A stretch of 35,243 bases of DNA from Actinobaculum sp. oral taxon 183 str. F0552 (GCF_000466165.1 NZ_KE951461.1:1-35243), one strand, 5' to 3'; shown: positions 1-8,496, counted from the stretch's first letter. Program-made: numbers and translations. Notes: generated from the letters alone by a model not told the origin.

Positions 1-1302
1 CCCGCCGTCGCCGCGCCCCCCGCGCCCTTGACGCTGGCCTGCGGCGGCGAGCTCCAGCGGACCGTCGACGTGGGCGTCAACGTCTCGAACGTGAACGAGT
101 CGATCTCCGAGCGCACGTGGGTCGTGGCGGCCGCGGCCTCCGGGACCGCGCCCAAGGTCGAGATCGCGGGCAAAGGGGAGGTCCCCCGAGTCGGCGACAT
201 CGGCTTCTACTCCTCCGGCCAGGGCCTGGCCGGAGTCGTCAGATCGGAGACGGTCACATCCGGGTCCCTCGAATTGGCCGGAGCGACCGTCCACACCGCC
301 TCGGCCGGCGACTTGCGCGGAGTGGCCGCCAACCCCTGCCGCAGGGCCCGCTCCGACCAGTGGATCGTCGGATCGCGCTCCCAGGTGGGCGTGTCCAACC
401 AGCTCATCCTGACCAACCCCGGATCGAACCCCGTCACCGTCAAAGTGGAGGCCCTCACCGCCGCCGGGAAGGCGGAGTTGGGCGGCACCGGGACGGTCGT
501 CGTCGACTCCGGCCAGTCCAAGAGGGTCTCGATCGACGGAGCCCTCCGGGACCAGCCCCGCTTCGCCCTCCACGTGACGACCGAGTCGGGGAGCGTGGCG
601 GTCAGCCTCCAGCAGACGAGCCTCGACGGATACACCCCGGCCGGGGTCTCCTTCGTCACGTCGAGCGTCGCCGCGCGCAACGTCACGGTGCCCGGAGTGC
701 GCATCGACGGCGGCGGCAGCGCCGCCCTGCGCATCGCCAACCCGAACGCTTCGCCCGCGACGGTGAGCGTCACCGCCCTCACCGACAAGGGGGCGAGCAC
801 CCTCCCCGGCGGAGGCAAGGTGACGGTGGAGGCCCGCTCGGTCCTCGACCTCTCGCTCGCCGGGCTGCCCGCGGGCAACGTCTCCTTCCGCATCGCCGGC
901 TCGGCGGACATCGTGGCGGGCGCCGAGTTCACCGTGAAGGACGGCGGCCAGGCCGACAACGCGTGGGCGGCCGCGGGGTCCGCCCGCACCGCGGGGTCGG
1001 CGGTGTTCGGCCCGACGTCGGCCACGCTCGTCGCCGTGTCCAAGGCGGGCCTGCCCGGATCCGTCACCGCCACGCCCATCGACGCGAACGGGAAGGACAT
1101 GCCCGCGGTCAAGGCGGACGTCAACGGCCAGGCCAGCCTGCCCATGCCCGAGGGGGCGGTCGCCGTGCGCTACACGTCCACCTCGCCGATGTACGCGGGC
1201 ATCGCCTCCACCGCGCAGGTGGAGGGAGGCAAGGGCGTCGACTGGGTTCCGCTCGGCTCCTCCGACGTCGAGGAGACGTCCAAGCACGTCGCCGTCGGCT
1301 AG
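1..1302 (+). CDS. DUF5719 family protein, 3' part (5' end outside window)
   Basis: The frame is open from the first base, so the gene starts upstream of the window. About 433 residues are visible. They are rich in Ala, Gly, Val, Ser and Thr and built from short beta-strand-like segments, such as the VGVSNQLILTNPGSNPVTV stretch, repeated later as ALRIANPNASPATVSVTAL. This pattern of immunoglobulin-like beta repeats is typical of DUF5719 proteins of Actinobacteria, which are usually exported or membrane-anchored and sit near envelope glycosyltransferases. No catalytic motif is visible. It converges on the metallopeptidase-like gene with only 19 bases between the stops. The family assignment is from recognition of the repeat pattern; the function is unknown. 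Confidence 0.7.
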   Translation, partial: PAVAAPPAPLTLACGGELQRTVDVGVNVSNVNESISERTWVVAAAASGTAPKVEIAGKGEVPRVGDIGFYSSGQGLAGVVRSETVTSGSLELAGATVHTASAGDLRGVAANPCRRARSDQWIVGSRSQVGVSNQLILTNPGSNPVTVKVEALTAAGKAELGGTGTVVVDSGQSKRVSIDGALRDQPRFALHVTTESGSVAVSLQQTSLDGYTPAGVSFVTSSVAARNVTVPGVRIDGGGSAALRIANPNASPATVSVTALTDKGASTLPGGGKVTVEARSVLDLSLAGLPAGNVSFRIAGSADIVAGAEFTVKDGGQADNAWAAAGSARTAGSAVFGPTSATLVAVSKAGLPGSVTATPIDANGKDMPAVKADVNGQASLPMPEGAVAVRYTSTSPMYAGIASTAQVEGGKGVDWVPLGSSDVEETSKHVAVG

Positions 1303-1321
1303 CGGGGGAGGCCGCCCGGCC

Positions 1322-1756
1322 CTACTGCAGGTAGTCGATGTCCTCAGGCCCGACCCCCAGGGCGCTGGCGAGCTGCTGGGTGACGACGTCGTGGATGAAC
1401 CACTGGGGCGTGTCCGTGCGGTTCGCCGCCATGAGGATCGGCAGCCTGTAGAAGACGATGCGGCCGGCGATCCTGCCGGGGCGGTCGATCGGCAGGAAGC
1501 GGGCGAGCGGAACCCCCGCCTCCCAGGGCGCCGGCTCCGAATCGGGGACGTCGAGCACGCCGTAGTCCAGGTGGGCCATGCGCTCGCCGAGGCGGCGCTT
1601 GAACTCGGCCAGGTCGGTGGCCAGCAGGTCGTCGAAGACGTCCGCCCGCGTCCTCCACGCGGGCACCGTGAAGGGGACGACCGGGCCGCGCAGGCCCCGC
1701 CCGTGGCGGTCGCGGCGCCGGGCGTTGGTGCGCAGGGGGATGAGCGAACGCGACAT
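1322..1756 (-). CDS. Metallopeptidase (zincin-like) family protein, actinobacterial type
   Basis: A 144-residue soluble protein. The N-terminal RRRDRHGRGLRGP block, the central VPLARFLPIDRP segment and the C-terminal IHDVVTQQLASALGVGPED segment match the small metallopeptidase-family proteins found next to DUF3499 genes in Actinobacteria. Classical members have an HExxH zinc motif near the C-terminus. Here the equivalent helix reads HDVVTQQ, so zinc-dependent peptidase activity is doubtful. The start is ATG at 1756 with GGAGG only one base upstream, which is unusually close, so either the start is leaderless or the true start lies a few codons in. The gene is divergent from the DUF3499 gene. 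Confidence 0.7.
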   Translation of the reverse strand: MSRSLIPLRTNARRRDRHGRGLRGPVVPFTVPAWRTRADVFDDLLATDLAEFKRRLGERMAHLDYGVLDVPDSEPAPWEAGVPLARFLPIDRPGRIAGRIVFYRLPILMAANRTDTPQWFIHDVVTQQLASALGVGPEDIDYLQ

Positions 1757-1805
1757 GCCTCCAGCCTACTCGGAGAGGCGCGGGGGCTCGCGAGGCGAGC
1801 GGTGG

Positions 1806-1811
1806 TAGCGT
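1806..1811 (+). promoter_or_regulatory. Candidate -10 element (TAGCGT), leaderless DUF3499 transcript
   Basis: TAGCGT ends 7 bases before the GTG start at 1819, so a transcript starting at the usual distance would begin at or very near the start codon. No Shine-Dalgarno sequence precedes the GTG. No convincing -35 is seen. Confidence 0.4.
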
Positions 1812-1818
1812 TAAGGCC

Positions 1819-2223
1819 GTGAGTCACGTTCGGCAATGCTCCCGTCAGTCGTGCCGCGAACCGGCTGTTGCGACCATGACCTACGGGTACGAGGATGCCA
1901 CCGCGGTGATAGGGCCGCTTTCGCCCACGGCCGCCCCGGGGGCCTTCGACCTGTGCGCGAAGCACGTGCAGAGCGTGACCGTGCCGCGCGGCTGGCAGAT
2001 GGTTCGCCTCCAAACGGATTTCGAGCCGGCGCCCCCCTCCACCGACGATCTCATGGCGCTCGCGGACGCCATCCGCGAGGCGTCCAAACGCGAGCCTCCC
2101 GCGCCCGAGCCGGCCCGCCGCGAAGTGCGCCGCCCGGCGGACATCGCCGCCGACCCCGCTCCGCGCGTGCGCTTGAGCCTCGTGCCCGAACCCCAGGACG
2201 AAGCCCGGGAGGGGAACGGATGA
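1819..2223 (+). CDS. DUF3499 family protein
   Basis: A 134-residue protein that opens with a zinc-ribbon-like pattern: two Cys near residues 7 and 12 (QCSRQSC), then a C-A-K-H motif (DLCAKH) near residue 48, followed by VTVPRGWQMVRL. This arrangement is characteristic of the DUF3499 family of Actinobacteria; the biochemical function is unknown. The C-terminal half is Ala/Pro/Arg-rich and low complexity. The GTG start has no visible ribosome binding site but has a -10-like TAGCGT placed for leaderless transcription. The stop overlaps the next ATG (ATGA), so the following Trm112-like gene is probably translationally coupled. Confidence 0.8.
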   Translation: MSHVRQCSRQSCREPAVATMTYGYEDATAVIGPLSPTAAPGAFDLCAKHVQSVTVPRGWQMVRLQTDFEPAPPSTDDLMALADAIREASKREPPAPEPARREVRRPADIAADPAPRVRLSLVPEPQDEAREGNG

Positions 2224-2414
2224 GCCTCGACCTTCCGGAGTGGGCGCGCCGAGCCCTGCGCTGCCCGGCGACGGGCGCCCCCCTCGAGAGCGCGGAGGGC
2301 TCGCACGGCCAGGAGCTCGTGGCGCGCACACAGACCGCGCCCCGCCTGGCCTACCCGGTTCGCGACGGGGTCCCGGTGCTCCTCGTCTCCGAGGCGCGCG
2401 AGATCCGCGAGTGA
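2220..2414 (+). CDS. Trm112 family protein
   Basis: A 64-residue protein with the Trm112/YcaR fold signature: an N-terminal LRCPATGAPL segment, a central LVARTQTAPRLAYPVRDGVPVLL segment and an acidic end. In bacteria such proteins are small partners or stand-alone domains of uncertain role; in eukaryotes Trm112 activates tRNA and rRNA methyltransferases. Only the first of the usual zinc-binding cysteines is visible (RCPATG), so this copy probably does not bind zinc. Its ATG overlaps the upstream DUF3499 stop by four bases. Confidence 0.8.
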   Translation: MSLDLPEWARRALRCPATGAPLESAEGSHGQELVARTQTAPRLAYPVRDGVPVLLVSEAREIRE

Positions 2415-2495
2415 GGCCCGCCGGCTCCGCCTCCGGGTTGGAATGCATCGCCTCCGAGCCTGACAGCCCGCCCGGTCGCAGCCGCCCGGACGTGA

Positions 2496-2501
2496 CATTA
2501 T
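2496..2501 (+). promoter_or_regulatory. Candidate -10 for leaderless mtrA
   Basis: CATTAT ends 6 bases before the mtrA ATG and matches the TATAAT consensus at four positions. No Shine-Dalgarno sequence precedes the ATG, so a leaderless mRNA is plausible. The overlapping TAGGAT (2501-2506) is too close to the ATG to serve this start. Confidence 0.3.
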
Positions 2502-2507
2502 AGGATC

Positions 2508-3194
2508 ATGAGCACACGCATTCTGGTAGTGGACGACGATCCGGGCATTTCCGAGATGGTGTCGATCCTCCTCGAATCCGAGGGGTACGACGTGGGCGTC
2601 TGCGCGACGGGCACCGCCGCTCTCCCGGCGTTCCGATCGCAGCGTCCCGATCTCATCCTCCTCGACGTCATGCTGCCCGGGCTCGACGGCGTGTCCGTAT
2701 GCGAGCAGATCCGGGAGGAATCCGACGACGTCCCCATCATCATGATGAGCGCGCGCACCGATTCGGTGGACGTCATCGCCGGGCTCGAGGCGGGGGCCGA
2801 CGACTACGTGACCAAGCCGTTCGAGAACACGGTGCTGCTCGCGCGGGTCAAGGCGCGGCTGCGCAGGCAAGAGCCCGAGGTGGAGGTTCTGCGGGTCGCC
2901 GACATCGCCATCGACCTCAAGGCCCACCAGGCCACCCGCGACGGCAAGCCCCTCCACCTGACCCCCTTGGAGTTCGAGCTGCTCAGCGTGCTCGCGCGCA
3001 AGCCCTCCCAGGTCTTCTCCCGCGAGGAGCTCCTCGACCAGGTGTGGGGATACCGCCAGTCGTCGCACGACCCCCGCGTCGTCAACGTCCATATCCAGAG
3101 GCTGCGCGCCAAGGTCGAGATCGACCCGGACAGCCCCGAGGTCATCCTCACCGTCCGCGGCGTCGGCTACAGGGCTGGGGCTGTCCAGGAGTGA
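2508..3194 (+). CDS. mtrA: MtrA, OmpR-family response regulator
   Basis: A 228-residue DNA-binding response regulator. The receiver domain (about 4-115) has the acidic pocket D9-D11, the phospho-acceptor D53 in LILLDVMLPG, S81 in MMSAR, and K103 in DDYVTKPF. A winged-helix OmpR output domain follows (about 130-226; PLHLTPLEFELL, VVNVHIQRLRAKVE, VRGVGYRAG). In Actinobacteria MtrA is the essential or near-essential regulator of cell-wall hydrolases, division and osmotic response, phosphorylated by MtrB. The next gene begins inside its stop codon (GTGA) and encodes that kinase, followed by lpqB. This context is what separates MtrA from other OmpR-type regulators. Confidence 0.95.
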   Translation: MSTRILVVDDDPGISEMVSILLESEGYDVGVCATGTAALPAFRSQRPDLILLDVMLPGLDGVSVCEQIREESDDVPIIMMSARTDSVDVIAGLEAGADDYVTKPFENTVLLARVKARLRRQEPEVEVLRVADIAIDLKAHQATRDGKPLHLTPLEFELLSVLARKPSQVFSREELLDQVWGYRQSSHDPRVVNVHIQRLRAKVEIDPDSPEVILTVRGVGYRAGAVQE

Positions 3195-5011
3195 GCTCGT
3201 GGGAGGCCCGGACGTTCCGGCCGAGGGGGCGCAGGAGCTTGGCCGACCGTCTGCGGGAGAGGTACGCCTCGGTCCGCGCCTGGATCAGGATGTCCCTGAC
3301 CGTGAGGGTCGTCGCGCTCATCGTGCTCGTGGGCATCGTCTTCATCGGCCTCGTGGGGGCGTTCATCCTCTCGCAGGTCCGCACCCAGCTCTTCGACAGG
3401 GCCGTCACCTCCGGCGTCGACCAGTTCAGCTCGACGCGTCTGAAAACCCAGAGGACCATCAACTCCCTCGCCTCTCCCACCGCCGGGCAGCTCCAGCAGC
3501 TGGCCAACGAGCTCGTGCTCTCGCAGTACGACCCCGTCCAGTCGATCATGGGCGGGGCGCTCCTGCGCTCCCGCGCGCACACATCCGCGTCGTCGTTCAG
3601 CATCGCCGAGCCCTCCACGCAGTCGTCCACCCGGATCCGCACGCTCATATCCGCGGAGATGCGCGATTCGGTGCGCGGCTCGTCCGCCGTGCACTGGCAG
3701 TCCGTGGCCCTGTCGAACGAGAAGGGCAGGACGGTCCCGGGGATCGTCGTCGGCGGGGAGCTCAACCTTCCCGGCGCGGGGACCTACGAGTTCTACGTCG
3801 CCTACTCCCTGGAGAGCGAGATGTACGCCATCCAGCTGATGACGAACGTGCTGACGGTCGGAGCGATCGTGCTCCTGCTCTTCATCGCGATCGCCACGGG
3901 GTTCGTCGTGCGCATGGTGCTCCAGCCGGTCAGGGAGGCCTCGAAGAACGCCCGTCTGCTCTCCGAAGGCGGCTTCGACGCCCGGATGGCGATCAAGGGC
4001 GAGGACGAACTCGCCCAGCTGGCCAGGTCCTTCAACCAGATGGCCTCCTCGCTGTCCGACCAGTTCGAGCAGCTCGACCGCATGTCGAAGGTCCAGCAGG
4101 AATTCGTCTCGGCGGTCTCCCACGAGCTGCGCTCGCCCGTGACGACGATACGCATGGCCGGGGAGCTGATCTACGACAAGCGCGGCGACCTGCCGCCGGC
4201 CCTGCGTCGCAGCACCGAACTCCAGCACGACCAGCTCATCAACCTGGACATGATGCTCTCGGACCTGCTCGAGATCTCCCGGTTCGACGCCGGCGCCATG
4301 AGCCTGGCCACCGAACCGGCGGATCTTCTCGACATCGCGCGGCAGGTGGTCGCCTCGCAGCAGCCCCTCGCCGAGGCCAACGAGGTGGAAGTCGTCATCG
4401 AGAGCCGGGGTGAGACCACCGCGAAGGTCGAGCCCCGGCGCATCGAGCGGATCATCAGGAACCTCGTGGTCAACGCCCTCGAGCACGCCGAGGCCAGGCC
4501 GGTGCGCATCCTGGTCGTCGGCGGGGAGACGGCCGTGGCCGTGGAGGTGTCCGACCGGGGGATAGGACTGACCGAGGAACAGGCGGCCCACGTCTTCGAT
4601 CGCTTCTGGAGGGCCGACACCGCGCGCGTCCGCAAATCGGGGGGAACGGGCCTGGGGCTGACGATCGCCCGCGAGGACGCCCTCCTGCACGGCGGGCGCC
4701 TGCAATGCGTCGGCCGGGAGGGCGTGGGGGCGACTTTCCTTTTGACCATTCCCCGGGACGCCGGCGAGACGTGGACGAGCCCGATCCAGCTGAGAGTCGC
4801 GGCAGCCGTCGAGGAATGGGGCGGCGAACCGGAGGGCGACGGCGGCCGGGGCGAACCGGACGCGCGCAGCGACGGGGAGGGGCCGGGTGGCCGAGGCGCG
4901 ACCGCAGGCCCCGGCGAATCGCGGGGCGAAAGCCGCGCGCCGGATCCCCCGGCATCCGCTAGTGTCGAGGGGGAGGACGACGTCGAGACGCCGAAGGGGA
5001 GCGCATCGTGA
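3191..5011 (+). CDS. mtrB: MtrB, sensor histidine kinase
   Basis: The GTG start at 3191 overlaps the mtrA stop by four bases and gives 606 residues. A short basic N-terminus is followed by TM1 (about 37-60), an extracytoplasmic sensor region (about 61-217), TM2 (about 219-241), HAMP (about 241-294), and the dimerisation/phospho-acceptor helix with H311 in AVSHELRSPVTT. The catalytic ATPase domain follows, with the N box NLVVNALEHA, DRGIGL, FDRFWRAD and GGTGLGL. The last 80 or so residues are a Gly/Pro/Glu-rich tail with no domain. It phosphorylates MtrA at the membrane; LpqB, encoded next, modulates this system in mycobacteria. Confidence 0.95.
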   Translation: MSSWEARTFRPRGRRSLADRLRERYASVRAWIRMSLTVRVVALIVLVGIVFIGLVGAFILSQVRTQLFDRAVTSGVDQFSSTRLKTQRTINSLASPTAGQLQQLANELVLSQYDPVQSIMGGALLRSRAHTSASSFSIAEPSTQSSTRIRTLISAEMRDSVRGSSAVHWQSVALSNEKGRTVPGIVVGGELNLPGAGTYEFYVAYSLESEMYAIQLMTNVLTVGAIVLLLFIAIATGFVVRMVLQPVREASKNARLLSEGGFDARMAIKGEDELAQLARSFNQMASSLSDQFEQLDRMSKVQQEFVSAVSHELRSPVTTIRMAGELIYDKRGDLPPALRRSTELQHDQLINLDMMLSDLLEISRFDAGAMSLATEPADLLDIARQVVASQQPLAEANEVEVVIESRGETTAKVEPRRIERIIRNLVVNALEHAEARPVRILVVGGETAVAVEVSDRGIGLTEEQAAHVFDRFWRADTARVRKSGGTGLGLTIAREDALLHGGRLQCVGREGVGATFLLTIPRDAGETWTSPIQLRVAAAVEEWGGEPEGDGGRGEPDARSDGEGPGGRGATAGPGESRGESRAPDPPASASVEGEDDVETPKGSAS

Positions 5012-6696
5012 AGCCGAATCGCCTGTGGGCCGTGTGCCTGGCCGCCCTGGTCGTCCTGGCCGGCTGCGTGGGCCTGCCCAGGTCCGGCCGCGTCAACTCG
5101 GTCTCGCCGTCGAAGACCAGCTCCGGCGCCATCGGCTTCGCCGTCCAGCCTCCCGCGAGGAACGCCACGCCGCAGCAGATCGTCGAGGGCTTCCTGCTGG
5201 CGAGCAGGGCCGGGCTCGACGACGACTTCGCCGTGGCGCGCCAATACCTCTACGGCGACGCCGCCGCCAACTGGAAGCCCCTCGCCCGGGTGAGGGTCTA
5301 CCCGGATTCGCAGGACGTCTCCACCACCGTCACCGAGTCCGGCGCCGTGCGCGCGAGCGTCGCCTCCAGGGGGACCCTCTCCTCGCACGGCACCTACACG
5401 GAGACGGCCAACAGCGCGGTGCTGACCACCGAGTTCTCGCTGGCGAAGAACGCGGACGGCCAATGGCGGATCGTCTCCCTCGACGACGGCGTCTTCCTCT
5501 CGGAGAACGCCTTCAGCCAGCAGTTCATAGAGACGCCCCTGTACTTCCTCGCCCCCGATTCGAACGCCCTCGTCGCCGACCTGCGCTACTATCCCCGGCG
5601 GACCTTCGCCACGAGCGCCATGAACGGCCTTCTGGCCGGGCCCTCCGAATGGCTGGCCAGCGGCGTGCACACCGCGGTCCCCACCGGCACGAAGCTCCTG
5701 AAGTCGGTGGACGTGGTCGACGGCGAGGCCACCGTCGACCTGTCGAGCGTCGTGCTCGCGGCCTCCGCGAAGGAACGGGCCGCCCTACTCGAGCAGATCA
5801 CCCGGACCCTCAAGGCCTCCAGCAGCGTCAGGAGCGTGGTCCTCAAGGTCGAAGGCGCCGACCTGAACGTCGGATCGATACAGAGCCTGCCGACCTACCC
5901 CTACGGTTCGTACCCCGTATCCGTCATATCGGGCGGTCTGCCGGCCAACGTGTCCGACAACCGGATCACCCCGCTCATGGGGGACGCGGGTTTGAAGGCT
6001 CACGGCCTGAGCAACCTGGCCATCAGCTATCAGGCGTCGCGAGGGCGGCTGGCCGCGCTGGGACGGGGCGGGACCGAGCTGATAGGCATGGATTCGGGCT
6101 CCGGCTCCTGGCAGGTCCTCCACTCCGGGAAGAGTCTCGTGCAGCCCTCCTATGACAGATACGGGTGGGTGTGGAGCGCCGAACGCGACAACGCGGGGAA
6201 GATCCTCGTCTTCAAGCCCGGGGAGAACGCCAGCGCGCACCTGGACGTCTCCTGGCTGAACGGGGCGAAGATCCGCGACGTCTCGGTCTCGCGCGACGGC
6301 TCGCGCATGGTGGTGGTCTGCGAGATCGGCGGGGAGGTGACCATCCGGGTGGCGGCGATCGCCAGAGACGGCGCGGGGCGTCCGACGCAGATCGGAGACT
6401 CCATCATCATCGGCCAGCATCTGTCCGACGTCACCGCGGCGGAGTGGATAGGCCCCAGCACCGTCGCGGTTCTGGGGAAGACGGCCCTGGGGGGAGAGCG
6501 CGCCATGTTCTCGGTGAAGATCTCGGGGCCGACCGAGCGACTGGCGGCGCCCTACGAGGGGACGGTGTCCATCACCGCCGGACACGACGAGGACTCGATC
6601 GTCGCTCTGACGGACAAGAAGACCGCCTACGCGCGTGACGGAGGAGCCTGGCGCGCCATCGTCAGCGACGTGACCTCGGTGGCCTATCCGGGCTGA
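5008..6696 (+). CDS. lpqB: LpqB, lipoprotein modulator of MtrAB
   Basis: A 562-residue lipoprotein. The N-terminus is a short basic stretch, a hydrophobic core and a clear lipobox (LAGC, lipidated Cys20). A GerMN domain lies around residues 195-300, where SNALVADLRYYP and ATVDLSSVVLAAS are visible, and the C-terminal half is a beta-propeller-like LpqB domain. In mycobacteria LpqB interacts with the MtrB sensor domain and influences MtrA phosphorylation and cell-wall metabolism. The GTG start overlaps the mtrB stop by four bases, completing the conserved mtrA-mtrB-lpqB operon. No defect is seen. Confidence 0.93.
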   Translation: MKPNRLWAVCLAALVVLAGCVGLPRSGRVNSVSPSKTSSGAIGFAVQPPARNATPQQIVEGFLLASRAGLDDDFAVARQYLYGDAAANWKPLARVRVYPDSQDVSTTVTESGAVRASVASRGTLSSHGTYTETANSAVLTTEFSLAKNADGQWRIVSLDDGVFLSENAFSQQFIETPLYFLAPDSNALVADLRYYPRRTFATSAMNGLLAGPSEWLASGVHTAVPTGTKLLKSVDVVDGEATVDLSSVVLAASAKERAALLEQITRTLKASSSVRSVVLKVEGADLNVGSIQSLPTYPYGSYPVSVISGGLPANVSDNRITPLMGDAGLKAHGLSNLAISYQASRGRLAALGRGGTELIGMDSGSGSWQVLHSGKSLVQPSYDRYGWVWSAERDNAGKILVFKPGENASAHLDVSWLNGAKIRDVSVSRDGSRMVVVCEIGGEVTIRVAAIARDGAGRPTQIGDSIIIGQHLSDVTAAEWIGPSTVAVLGKTALGGERAMFSVKISGPTERLAAPYEGTVSITAGHDEDSIVALTDKKTAYARDGGAWRAIVSDVTSVAYPG

Positions 6697-6875
6697 CGCC
6701 CGGCCCGTCGGGCGAGGGGCCGGCTCCGGAACGCTCCGGTTGCGCGTATATGCGACCTGGACCCGGCGGAACCCTCCGATGCCCGCCCCTCCTCGTCGAG
6801 AGGCGTACTCCCCGCGGACCGGTCCACAGTGGACGGCGGAGCCGCAGCGGTCCGCGCGGGCGGCAGACTGGCGGC

Positions 6876-7769
6876 GTGAACGCTGCGACGGTGCTCGGCA
6901 ACCTCGTCTTCCCCACGTGGTGCGCGGGCTGTGGAAGATGGGACGACGTCCTATGCGACCCCTGCCTGAGGGAGCTGTTCTCCCTCCCGTGGCGCAACGC
7001 GGCCCCGAAGGCGCCGTATCTCACCGCGGTGCGGACCGTCGCGCAGGGCCTGGCCCGTCCCGGGGACGCGGAGCCGGTCGTCGCGGTGTGGAGCCTCGGC
7101 GCCTACGAGGGGCGCAGGCGGGCGGCGATCCTGACCTGGAAGAACACGGTCGACGAACGCCTCACGCGCGTCGTCCGCGAAGCCGTCCGCCTGCGGGTGC
7201 GCATGGCGTGCCAGGCCCTCCCCGCCTCCGGGTGCGCAGAGAGCCGCACGGCCGCCGGCGCCTGGGACGAACGCGATTGCGCGCTGTGGCACGAGGGCCT
7301 GGGGGAGCGCGGCCCCGTGGCGGTCGTTCCGGCTCCGTCGCGGTGGAGGCGGCGCCACGACGGCCGGTTCGTCGCTGGCCATCTCGCGACGGCGGTGGCC
7401 CGCGGATTCGCGGATGCGGGCGTGCCCGCCGCCGTTCGCGACGTCCTGCGCTACCGGCGCGTCCGCGGGTCCTCCTCTCTCAGGGGGCGCGAGGCGAAGT
7501 CCCGGCGGATCAGGGCCGTCGCGTCCGTGCGGGAGGGGGCCTGCGTCCTTGTCGACGACGTGGTCACCACGGGCGCCACGCTCGCGGCGTGCGTCCGCTG
7601 CCTTGAAGCCGCCGGCGCGTCGGTCCTCGGCGCCTATGCCCTCGCGGCGGCCGAGGATCCCCGCAAACTCGGCGCCACTCGTGTGACATCCATCTCGCCC
7701 GGCGGAGGACCATGCCTTACAATGGAAGACAAGGATGCCACGTGTCTCTCGGGAACGGCGCGGCACTGA
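6876..7769 (+). CDS. ComF family phosphoribosyltransferase-like protein
   Basis: A 297-residue protein starting at GTG 6876. An N-terminal zinc-finger-like part (FPTWCAGCGRW, then LCDPCL) is followed by a type I phosphoribosyltransferase domain with the PRPP loop CVLVDDVVTTGAT near residues 225-237. The NAATVLGNLVFPTWC start matches ComF proteins, so the in-frame ATG at 6750 was rejected: it would add an Arg/Pro-rich extension that looks like non-coding sequence. ComF proteins function in DNA uptake in naturally competent bacteria, but most actinobacterial copies have no tested role. The gene directly precedes hpf, as is common in Actinobacteria and Firmicutes. The start has only a weak ribosome binding site. 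Confidence 0.82.
   Translation: MNAATVLGNLVFPTWCAGCGRWDDVLCDPCLRELFSLPWRNAAPKAPYLTAVRTVAQGLARPGDAEPVVAVWSLGAYEGRRRAAILTWKNTVDERLTRVVREAVRLRVRMACQALPASGCAESRTAAGAWDERDCALWHEGLGERGPVAVVPAPSRWRRRHDGRFVAGHLATAVARGFADAGVPAAVRDVLRYRRVRGSSSLRGREAKSRRIRAVASVREGACVLVDDVVTTGATLAACVRCLEAAGASVLGAYALAAAEDPRKLGATRVTSISPGGGPCLTMEDKDATCLSGTARH
7718..7723 (+). promoter_or_regulatory. Candidate -10 (TACAAT) for hpf
   Basis: TACAAT lies inside the 3' end of the comF-like gene and is the best -10 match upstream of hpf. It would place transcription start near 7730 and give a leader of about 115 bases. No good -35 is visible at the right spacing. Confidence 0.35.
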
Positions 7770-7773
7770 ACGC

Positions 7774-7785
7774 AAGGAGGTGATC
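7774..7785 (+). promoter_or_regulatory. Perfect 12-base anti-SD complement in the hpf leader
   Basis: AAGGAGGTGATC is the full complement of the conserved 3' end of 16S rRNA, 62 bases before the hpf start. It is not the hpf ribosome binding site; that is the separate AAGGAGGG at about 7834-7841. Only a mini-ORF of at most ten codons follows it (CTG 7790, TTG 7796 or ATG 7805, all ending at TAA 7817-7819 or nearby). It may be a ribosome standby or decoy site, or the start of a leader peptide. Confidence 0.5.
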
Positions 7786-7846
7786 TTCTCTGGGTTTGCG
7801 TGAGATGCAGCGTCTTTAACCCTGAACACACCTCAAGGAGGGCATT

Positions 7847-8485
7847 GTGGAAATCATCGTCAAGGGTCGGAACGCCGAGGTTTCAGACCGTTTCCGCAAA
7901 CACGTCGGAGACAAACTCCGCAAGATCGAACAGTTCGCACCGCGGGCGCAGCGCGTCGACGTAGAAGTCACGCACGAGCCCAACCCTTCGCAGGCCGAGA
8001 CGTCGGAGCGCATCGAGATCACCGTCGTCGACAAGGGGCCGGTCATCCGCGCTGAGGCTGCGGCGTCCGACCGGTACGGCGCGCTCGATCTGGCTCTTGC
8101 CAAACTCTTCGAACGTCTCAGACGCGCGCGCGATCGCCGTAAGGACCACCGGCGCTCCGAGCCCGTGCGCCAGCCGCTCAACCTGACGCCCGAAGACGTC
8201 AACGTGCCGGTTGAGAAGGCGGCGAAGGCCCTCTCCGACGAACCGAAGATCCCGACGTCGCCCGGCCAGGAGGTGGAGAACCAGTTGGGCGACTCACCCG
8301 TCGTGGTCCGCCAGAAGCTCTACGAGGCCGTTCCCATGTCCGTGGATCAGGCCCTCTACGAGATGGAGCTCGTGGGGCATCCCTTCTATCTCTTCATCGA
8401 CGAGGAGACCGGCCAGCCCTGCGCCGTCTACCACCGGCACGGATGGACCTACGGGGTCATCAGACTCGACGTGACCACACGCTGA
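7847..8485 (+). CDS. hpf: Ribosome hibernation promoting factor, long form (HPF/YfiA)
   Basis: A 212-residue protein. The N-terminal HPF/RaiA domain (about 1-100; MEIIVKGRNAEVSDRFRKHV) binds the 30S decoding channel. A linker leads to the C-terminal dimerisation domain (about 145-212; YEMELVGHPFYLFIDEETG, YHRHGWTYGVIRL) that joins two ribosomes into inactive 100S dimers in the long-form family. The start is GTG 7847 with a strong AAGGAGGG ribosome binding site. The leader carries a second, perfect anti-SD match, which is striking for a gene whose product silences ribosomes. Confidence 0.95.
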   Translation: MEIIVKGRNAEVSDRFRKHVGDKLRKIEQFAPRAQRVDVEVTHEPNPSQAETSERIEITVVDKGPVIRAEAAASDRYGALDLALAKLFERLRRARDRRKDHRRSEPVRQPLNLTPEDVNVPVEKAAKALSDEPKIPTSPGQEVENQLGDSPVVVRQKLYEAVPMSVDQALYEMELVGHPFYLFIDEETGQPCAVYHRHGWTYGVIRLDVTTR

Positions 8486-8496
8486 CTGCGCGGCGG

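Noticed and set aside
3167-5670. Long open frames on the minus strand across mtrB and lpqB
   Set aside because: They mirror well-identified plus-strand genes and have Arg/Gly/Pro-rich, low-complexity products typical of high-GC antisense frames.
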